Below are positions 22,841 through 27,626 of a stretch of DNA of 27,626 nucleotides, piece after piece. This DNA comes from an uncultured Collinsella sp. (GTDB lineage: Bacteria > Actinomycetota > Coriobacteriia > Coriobacteriales > Coriobacteriaceae). The notes under the pieces were generated by a model that saw only the letters and a list, made by a program, of their open reading frames with translations, did not search any database and had not been told where the DNA came from. The position numbers and the translations under genes were made by a program. Within the stretch, counting starts at the first letter, position 1. Each line of letters starts with the position of its first letter. The DNA lies in NCBI GenBank assembly GCA_902464175.1, contig CABQHZ010000015.1, forward strand, positions 1-27,626, given 5' to 3'.

Positions 22841-22856
22841 TGTTGACGTGTTTACA
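22841..22856. promoter_or_regulatory. Candidate operator, proximal copy (fabH/birA interval)
   Basis: TGTTGACGTGTTTACA is an imperfect palindrome matching the copy at 22889-22904 at 15 of 16 positions, in the same orientation. It lies 19 bp upstream of the fabH start and downstream of the likely fabH -10 element TATCCT (22873-22868, minus strand), where a bound protein would block elongation. Confidence 0.5.
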
Positions 22857-22888
22857 TCGACCAAGAGAGGATAGCGCATTCTTTGCTT

Positions 22889-22904
22889 TGTTGACGTGTT
22901 AACA
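22889..22904. promoter_or_regulatory. Candidate operator, distal copy (fabH/birA interval)
   Basis: TGTTGACGTGTTAACA has arms TGTTGA and TTAACA around CGTG (5 of 6 pairs). It covers the region where the -35 element of a fabH promoter with -10 TATCCT would lie. The copy spacing is 48 bp. The cognate regulator is not identifiable in the window. The BirA encoded here has no DNA-binding domain. Confidence 0.5.
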
Positions 22905-22999
22905 TTAAATTGTCCAAATGCGACAAAGGCTTCACATTGTGTCTATCTCTCGACACCATTCGCGTCATTCACTTATTCATTAAGGAGGTAGCAGCCGCT

Positions 23000-23776
23000 A
23001 TGGATGCCCAATTAACGATAGTCGACGTAACCGGATCGACCAACGATGACCTGCTCGAGGCAGGAAAACAGGGCGCGCCGCACGGCACGGGACTTGCCGC
23101 CCGCGCGCAAACGGCAGGACGCGGCCGACGCGGCCACAAGTGGGATTCAACCGCCGGCAACCTGTTGCTCTCGATTGTCCTACGTCCACGTGTTGATCCC
23201 GCCAAGTACTCTGGTCTTGCCGCCGTCAGCGGCTTAGCGGTGCTCGAGGCGCTCGAGGTGCAAGGTCTTACTAACGAGATCGGCCTCAAATGGCCCAACG
23301 ACCTCGTCGCGCGAGGGCGCAAACTCGGCGGCATCCTGGTCGAGGCGGCACGCGACAACGAAGGCAAGCCCTTCGCCGTCTGTGGTATTGGTGTCAACGT
23401 GAACTATGTTCCCTCAGAGGTTCCCGATGGCGGCCTGCCGGCAATCGGCCTCTCAGACCTCAACGAGAATGTTCCCACCGTCGATGTGCTACTCAAGGAG
23501 GTCCATCATTCGGTCGTGAACGCTGTAGACACATGGGCAGAGCGCCTCAACGCCATGGAAGAAGACGCCGGACCGATCGCGCCCGTCCGCAATGATTATG
23601 TCGGTCATCTCAATTGGATTGGAGAACCGGTTATCGCCCGTTCCCCTGCCGGTGACGAGCTGGCGCGCGGCATCTTTCAAACGGTCGATGCCTTTGGTCG
23701 CGCGTGTATCGAAACGGAAGACGGCTTGCGTTCCTTCCATTTTGAGGAGGCATCGCTGCGTCCCTTAAGCGAATAG
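23000..23776 (+). CDS. birA: Biotin-[acetyl-CoA carboxylase] ligase, monofunctional
   Basis: This enzyme activates biotin with ATP and attaches it to AccB Lys123. The 258-residue protein goes straight into the catalytic domain: TGSTNDDL at residues 11-18, the biotinyl-AMP loop GRGRRGHKW at 40-48, LKWPNDL, KLGGILVEA and GIGVNVN. An SH3-like carboxy-terminal domain follows (WIGEPVIAR). The amino-terminal winged helix of regulatory BirA proteins is absent, so this is a group I ligase without repressor function. ATG 23000 follows AAGGAGG by about 11 nt. The frame extends upstream to 22910 but without family similarity. It is divergent from the fab/acc operon that encodes its substrate. Confidence 0.95.
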   Translation: MDAQLTIVDVTGSTNDDLLEAGKQGAPHGTGLAARAQTAGRGRRGHKWDSTAGNLLLSIVLRPRVDPAKYSGLAAVSGLAVLEALEVQGLTNEIGLKWPNDLVARGRKLGGILVEAARDNEGKPFAVCGIGVNVNYVPSEVPDGGLPAIGLSDLNENVPTVDVLLKEVHHSVVNAVDTWAERLNAMEEDAGPIAPVRNDYVGHLNWIGEPVIARSPAGDELARGIFQTVDAFGRACIETEDGLRSFHFEEASLRPLSE

Positions 23777-23832
23777 GGAGCCGCAGCCACCTACTCGGTA
23801 GCCTTACCCGGCGGTCCAAACCCATCATTCAA

Positions 23833-23871
23833 AACAAAAGAGCCCCGCTACCGTAATGGCAGCGGGGCTCT
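23833..23871 (-). terminator. Intrinsic terminator after rpsJ (bidirectional with birA)
   Basis: A perfect 11-bp inverted repeat AGAGCCCCGCT/AGCGGGGCTCT (23839-23849 and 23861-23871) is followed on the minus strand by TTTTGTTTT. It ends the rpsL-rpsG-fusA-rpsJ transcript 22 bp after the rpsJ stop codon. The convergent birA transcript may also use it. Confidence 0.85.
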
Positions 23872-23892
23872 GTAAGCTATGAGCGATATCGC

Positions 23893-24201
23893 TTAGAGCT
23901 TGATGTCGATGTCGACGCCAGCGGGGAGGTCGAGACGCATGAGCGAATCAACGGTGCCCGAGGTGGGGTCGAGGATGTCGATGAGGCGCTTGTGGGTGCG
24001 CATCTCGAACTGCTCACGGGAGTCCTTGTTCACGTGCGGCGAGCGAATAACCGTGTACAGGTTGCGCTCGGTGGGCAGGGGGACAGGACCGGAAACGCGA
24101 GCGCCGGTCTTCTGAGCGGTCTCGACGATGAGCTTCGCGGACTGATCGACGACCTCGTGATCATAGCCCTTGAGGCGAATGCGGATCTTCTGGGTAGCCA
24201 A
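23893..24201 (-). CDS. rpsJ: 30S ribosomal protein S10
   Basis: This is a 102-residue S10 protein of normal length. It opens MATQKIRIRLKGYDHEVVDQ and contains GARVSGPVPLPTERN, HVNKDSREQFEMRTHKR and LDLPAGVDIDIKL, all standard S10 signatures. It follows fusA after 60 bp. Unusually it is followed by a terminator and convergent birA instead of rplC and the rest of the S10 operon. Confidence 0.98.
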   Translation of the reverse strand: MATQKIRIRLKGYDHEVVDQSAKLIVETAQKTGARVSGPVPLPTERNLYTVIRSPHVNKDSREQFEMRTHKRLIDILDPTSGTVDSLMRLDLPAGVDIDIKL

Positions 24202-24261
24202 CTTAAACCTCCAAAGAGTGCGAGAGATGTTCTCGCGGATTACGTAACAGGGAGCTCGAAC

Positions 24262-26361
24262 TTAGGCGTTCTTGCTCATGACCTCGTCCACGATGGACTT
24301 GGGCGCGGGCTCATAAGAGTCGAACTGCATCGTGTAGGATGCACGGCCCTGGGTCTGGGAGCGAAGGTCGGTAGCGTAACCGAACATCTCGCCCAGCGGC
24401 ACCTTGGCACGGATGAGCTTGCTGTTCTTGCGATCCTCCATGCCCTCGATCTTGCCGCGGCGACCGGAGAGGTTGCCCATAACGTCGCCCATGTACTGCT
24501 CGGGGGTCTCGACCTCGACAGCCATGATCGGCTCGAGCAGCTGCGGATCGGACTTCTTGAGAGCGTCCTTGATAGCCATGGAACCGGCGATCTTGAAGGC
24601 GGCCTCGGAGGAGTCGACCTCGTGGTAAGAACCGTCGAACAGGGTGACCTTGACGTCGAGGACCGGGAAGCCGGCGATAACACCGGTGTTCAGGGCCTCC
24701 TGGATGCCCTTGTCGATGGACGGGATGTACTCCTTGGGCACGACGCCGCCGACGATAGCGTTGACGAACTCGTAGCCGAAGCCCTCCTCCATCTTCTCGA
24801 GCTTGATGACGGCGTGGCCGTACTGACCGCGACCACCGGACTGACGGACGAACTTGCCCTCAGCCTTCTCGACGTCGTGACCAGCGGTCTCGCGGTAGGC
24901 AACCTGGGGCTTACCAACGTTAGCGTCAACCTTGAACTCACGGAGCAGACGGTCGACGATGATCTCGAGGTGCAGCTCGCCCATGCCGGCGATGATGGTC
25001 TGGCCGGTCTCGTGGTTGGTGGACACCTGGAAGGTCGGGTCCTCCTCGGCGAGCTTGGTCAGAGCCAGGGACATCTTGTCCTGCTCGGCCTTGGTCTTGG
25101 GCTCGATGGCAACGTCGATAACGGGCTTGGCGAACTCGATCTTCTCGAGGACGATCTCCTTGCCCTCGGCGCACAGGGTGTCACCGGTGGTGGAGTTCTT
25201 GAAGCCGACGCAAGCGACGATGTCGCCGGCGGCAGCGTCATCACGGTCGATACGCTCGGCGGCGTTCATCTCGAGGATGCGGCCGAGGCGCTCGCGCTGA
25301 CCATTGGAAGCGTTGACCACGTAGGAGCCGGACTCGGCACGGCCGGAGTAAACGCGGACATAGGTGAGCTTACCGACGAACGGGTCGGTCATGATCTTGA
25401 AGACCAGGCCGGAGAAGGGCTCGTCGAAGGAAGGATGACGCTGAATCTCCTCGCCGGTGTCCGGATCGGTACCGGTGACGGCCTCAACGTCGAGCGGGCT
25501 GGGCAGGTAGTCGACGACAGCGTCGAGCAGCTCCTGAACGCCCTTGTTCTTGTAGGCGGAACCCACGAAGACGAGGTTGAGCTCGTTGGCCAGAACGCCC
25601 TTGCGCAGAGCAGCCTTGAGCTCCTCGACGGTGAAGTCCTCCTCCATGAGGATCTTCTCCATGAGCTCGTCGTCAAAGCTGGCAGCAGCGTCAAGGAGCT
25701 CCTCGCGCTTGGTGGCAGCGATGTCGGCAAACTCAGCCGGGATCTCGTCCATCGGCTCGGGGTAGGTCATACCCTTCTCGTCGGCCTTGAAGTCCCATGC
25801 GGTCATGGTGACCAGGTCGATGACGCCCCAGAAGTTGTCCTCGGCGCCCATCGGGACCTGAGCGGCCACGGCGTTAGCGTCGAGACGATCCTTCATGGTC
25901 TCGATAGCGTTGAAGAAGTCAGCGCCCACGCGGTCATACTTGTTGATGAAGGCGATGCGGGGGACGTTGAAGGTAGAAGCCTGACGCCAAACGGTCTCAG
26001 ACTGGGGCTGAACGCCGGCAACGGCGTCGAAGACGGCGACAGCGCCATCGAGGACGCGCAGGCAGCGCTCGACCTCGGCGGTGAAGTCAACGTGGCCCGG
26101 GGTGTCGATGATCTGGATGCGGTAGTCCTTACCGTCCTTGTTCCAGAAGCACGTGGTAGCAGCGGAGGTAATGGTTACGCCGCGCTCCTGCTCCTGAACC
26201 ATCCAGTCCATGGTGGCAGCGCCCTCATGGACCTCACCGATCTTGTGGGTCTTACCGGTGTAGTAAAGAATACGCTCGGTCGTGGTGGTCTTGCCGGCAT
26301 CGATGTGAGCCATGATGCCGATGTTACGGGTATCGGAAAGCTTGTACTTAGGCTTAGCCAT
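24262..26361 (-). CDS. fusA: Translation elongation factor G
   Basis: This 699-residue translocation GTPase has the full domain set. The G1 loop AHIDAGKTTTTE is at residues 18-29. The switch region MDWMVQEQERGVTITSAATT, DTPGHVDFT, and NKYD for guanine recognition (the more common form is NKMD) follow. Domains II-V follow, ending in the conserved carboxy-terminal GYATDLRSQTQGRASYTMQF. ATG 26361 has AAGGA upstream. The gene lies 19 bp after rpsG, in the classical str operon order, but no tuf gene follows. Confidence 0.98.
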   Translation of the reverse strand: MAKPKYKLSDTRNIGIMAHIDAGKTTTTERILYYTGKTHKIGEVHEGAATMDWMVQEQERGVTITSAATTCFWNKDGKDYRIQIIDTPGHVDFTAEVERCLRVLDGAVAVFDAVAGVQPQSETVWRQASTFNVPRIAFINKYDRVGADFFNAIETMKDRLDANAVAAQVPMGAEDNFWGVIDLVTMTAWDFKADEKGMTYPEPMDEIPAEFADIAATKREELLDAAASFDDELMEKILMEEDFTVEELKAALRKGVLANELNLVFVGSAYKNKGVQELLDAVVDYLPSPLDVEAVTGTDPDTGEEIQRHPSFDEPFSGLVFKIMTDPFVGKLTYVRVYSGRAESGSYVVNASNGQRERLGRILEMNAAERIDRDDAAAGDIVACVGFKNSTTGDTLCAEGKEIVLEKIEFAKPVIDVAIEPKTKAEQDKMSLALTKLAEEDPTFQVSTNHETGQTIIAGMGELHLEIIVDRLLREFKVDANVGKPQVAYRETAGHDVEKAEGKFVRQSGGRGQYGHAVIKLEKMEEGFGYEFVNAIVGGVVPKEYIPSIDKGIQEALNTGVIAGFPVLDVKVTLFDGSYHEVDSSEAAFKIAGSMAIKDALKKSDPQLLEPIMAVEVETPEQYMGDVMGNLSGRRGKIEGMEDRKNSKLIRAKVPLGEMFGYATDLRSQTQGRASYTMQFDSYEPAPKSIVDEVMSKNA

Positions 26362-26380
26362 GTTAGTTCCTTACCTTAAC

Positions 26381-26854
26381 TTACCAACGATAGTGAGAGA
26401 ACGCGCGGTTGGCCTCGGCCATCTTGAAGACGTCCTCACGCTTCTTGACGGAAGCGCCCAGGCCGTTGGAAGCGTCGAGGATCTCGTTGGCGAGACGCTC
26501 GGCCATGGTCTTCTCCTTGCGAGCGCGGGAGAAGTTGACGATCCAGCGGATACCCAGAGCGGTGGAACGACGGGAGTTGACCTCCATCGGGACCTGATAG
26601 GTAGCGCCACCGACACGCTTGGGCTTAACCTCGAGCGTGGGCTTGACGTTGTCCATAGCCTTCTTGAAGGTAGCGAGAGCGTCGCCACCCTCGGACTTCT
26701 CGGCAACGATCTCGAAAGCGGTGTAAACGATGCGCTCAGCGGTGGCCTTCTTGCCGTCAAGAAGGACCTTGTTGATGAGCTGAGTCACCAGGCGGTTGTT
26801 GTAAACGGCGTCAGGCTGAACCTCACGACGATTAGCTGCTGCACGACGCGGCAT
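26381..26854 (-). CDS. rpsG: 30S ribosomal protein S7
   Basis: This 157-residue S7, a primary 16S rRNA-binding and assembly-initiating protein, starts MPRRAAANRREVQPDAVYNN. It has LINKVLLDGKKATAERIVY, VGGATYQVPMEV and the ending MAEANRAFSHYRW typical of bacterial S7. It sits 74 bp after rpsL. In enterobacteria S7 represses its operon through the rpsL-rpsG gap. I did not recognise that structure here. Confidence 0.98.
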   Translation of the reverse strand: MPRRAAANRREVQPDAVYNNRLVTQLINKVLLDGKKATAERIVYTAFEIVAEKSEGGDALATFKKAMDNVKPTLEVKPKRVGGATYQVPMEVNSRRSTALGIRWIVNFSRARKEKTMAERLANEILDASNGLGASVKKREDVFKMAEANRAFSHYRW

Positions 26855-26928
26855 GTGAAATCTCCTTAAGTGTCTACCGTGCGGCGCTCAAGACGGCACA
26901 CGGCGAAAGTATCAAAACGTTATCTGGC

Positions 26929-27306
26929 TTATTTGGCCTTGGGGCGCTTAGCACCGTACTTGGAACGGGCCTGCATACGGTTCTGGACCGGAGCAGCGTC
27001 GTAGGCGCCACGGATGACGTGATAACGGACACCAGGGAGGTCACGGACACGACCGCCGCGGACGAGCACGATGGAGTGCTCCTGCAGGTTGTGGCCCTCA
27101 CCCGGGATGTAAGCAGTAACTTCGATGCCGTTGACAAGGCGAACACGGGCAACCTTACGAAGAGCCGAGTTCGGCTTCTTGGGGCTCGTGGTGAAGACGC
27201 GGGTGCACACGCCGCGCTTCTGGGAGTTGTGCTGCAGAGCAGCGTTCTTGGACTTCTTGGGCACGGAACGACGGCCCTGGCGAACCAGCTGGTTAATAGT
27301 AGGCAA
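26929..27306 (-). CDS. rpsL: 30S ribosomal protein S12 (Arg at position 88)
   Basis: This 125-residue decoding-centre protein contains GVCTRVFTTSPKKPNSALRK (Lys43 kept) and GEGHNLQEHSIVLVRGGRV followed by RDLPGVRYH. Residue 88, numbered from the initiator, is Arg (codon CGT) where Lys is usual (GGRVKDLPGVRYH). The start is a TTG at 27306 with AGGAG 6 nt upstream, giving the expected MPTINQLVRQ amino terminus. It is the first gene of the str operon. Confidence 0.98.
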   Translation of the reverse strand: MPTINQLVRQGRRSVPKKSKNAALQHNSQKRGVCTRVFTTSPKKPNSALRKVARVRLVNGIEVTAYIPGEGHNLQEHSIVLVRGGRVRDLPGVRYHVIRGAYDAAPVQNRMQARSKYGAKRPKAK

Positions 27307-27399
27307 AGCGTACTCCTTCTCGAATGATTCCAGCTTTCTGTAAAGTGCAACGGCTTGAATCGAGGGGTCAGCATCCCCCTACGAAACACGCAGTTCGAT

Positions 27400-27428
27400 A
27401 GGATACGTGGCGTTAGCTGTGCCGTCAA
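27400..27428 (-). promoter_or_regulatory. str operon promoter
   Basis: On the minus strand TTGACG (27428-27423) and TATCCT (27405-27400) are exactly 17 bp apart, about 95 bp upstream of the rpsL start. This is a good housekeeping-sigma promoter, with an untranslated leader of roughly 85-90 nt. Confidence 0.7.
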
Positions 27429-27483
27429 CAGACCACGCCGCCGGGCGTATCCCAAATTTGGCACATTTCCGCAAAGCCTACAC

Positions 27484-27519
27484 AAAAGGAATCCCCTCCT
27501 GTGCACGGGGGCGGATTCC
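27484..27519 (-). terminator. Terminator upstream of the str operon
   Basis: On the minus strand GGAATCC...CCCC pairs with GGGGATTCC in an interrupted stem, followed by TTTTGTG. It lies upstream of the str promoter. It therefore probably ends the transcript of a gene beyond the right edge of the window. Confidence 0.65.
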
Positions 27520-27537
27520 CGGCCCGGGCGGCCCGCC

Positions 27538-27626
27538 GTTTAAGTTTGCTGCTCTACAGTCCTGCGCAAGACGGAAAGCACATTAAGTGCTTTCCTTTGC
27601 GTGCGGAACTCGCGACAAACTTAAAC
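27538..27626. repeat. 89-bp element with 11-bp terminal inverted repeats and internal hairpin
   Basis: GTTTAAGTTTG (27538-27548) and CAAACTTAAAC (27616-27626) are perfect inverted copies. Between them is a 9-bp hairpin GGAAAGCAC-ATTAA-GTGCTTTCC (27573-27595). The window ends exactly at the last base of the right arm, so the arms may be longer. There is no coding content. With the terminator and promoter listed above, this accounts for the gene-free stretch 27307-27626. Confidence 0.55.

Noticed and set aside
22910..22999. A 30-residue amino-terminal extension of BirA that might be a DNA-binding domain
   Set aside because: It is too short for a winged helix, lacks its features and precedes a strong AAGGAGG that serves the ATG at 23000.
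23992..26379. A 795-codon plus-strand frame opposite fusA
   Set aside because: It is antisense to a complete EF-G gene in high-G+C DNA. The translation is low-complexity Leu/Val/Gly/Asp with no family features.

Overview
The window is about 60% G+C and looks like an anaerobic gut actinobacterium of the Coriobacteriia, most likely Collinsella or a close relative. This is an inference from gene content: mannose-family PTS genes, an anaerobic sulfatase-maturating enzyme, a FabK-type FAS II operon and the str ribosomal genes. No 16S or other taxonomic marker was available to test it. Almost everything is on the minus strand. The exceptions are two DeoR-type regulators and birA.

Layout, left to right. 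(1) Positions 1-11677 are an accessory carbohydrate locus. In transcription order from the right it has PTS EIIA, EIIB, EIIC and EIID of the mannose/fructose/sorbose family (9537-6783), then a formylglycine sulfatase, its radical-SAM maturase (anSME), a second sulfatase, a small membrane-anchored helical-repeat protein, a decayed TauE/SafE exporter and an intact TauE/SafE exporter (6613-401). Two tandem DeoR-type repressor genes run the other way (9809-11350). An operator-like array of 9-bp repeats sits just upstream of EIIA. Both sulfatases lack signal peptides and sit beside a sugar PTS. The coherent reading is import and phosphorylation of a sulfated (amino)sugar, removal of sulfate in the cytosol, and export of the sulfur oxyanion by TauE/SafE. 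At the right edge is a 75-codon remnant that appears to join a piece of AgaS (SIS-domain isomerase) to the tail of NagA, so the downstream catabolic part of an aga/nag-type pathway seems to have been deleted.

The accessory locus is bracketed by direct repeats. The 3' end and trailing flank of the histidine-phosphatase gene at 11709-12329 recur, degenerate and internally deleted, at about 116-310. This suggests that the roughly 11.5-kb segment arrived or was rearranged by recombination next to that gene.

(2) Positions 11709-13523 hold the phosphatase and a cation diffusion facilitator. (3) Positions 13648-22822 are a complete type II fatty-acid synthesis operon, fabH-acpP-fabK-fabD-fabG-fabF-accB-fabZ-accC-accDA. 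The order matches the one known from streptococci, but the two carboxyltransferase subunits are fused. birA (biotin ligase) diverges from fabH across an interval holding two copies of a 16-bp imperfect palindrome, which are candidate operators. (4) Positions 23893-27306 hold rpsL-rpsG-fusA-rpsJ, with a clear promoter upstream and a strong terminator after rpsJ. The encoded S12 carries arginine where lysine 88 is usual. (5) The last 320 bp have no gene. They hold a terminator, a promoter and an 89-bp inverted-repeat structure that runs to the end of the window.
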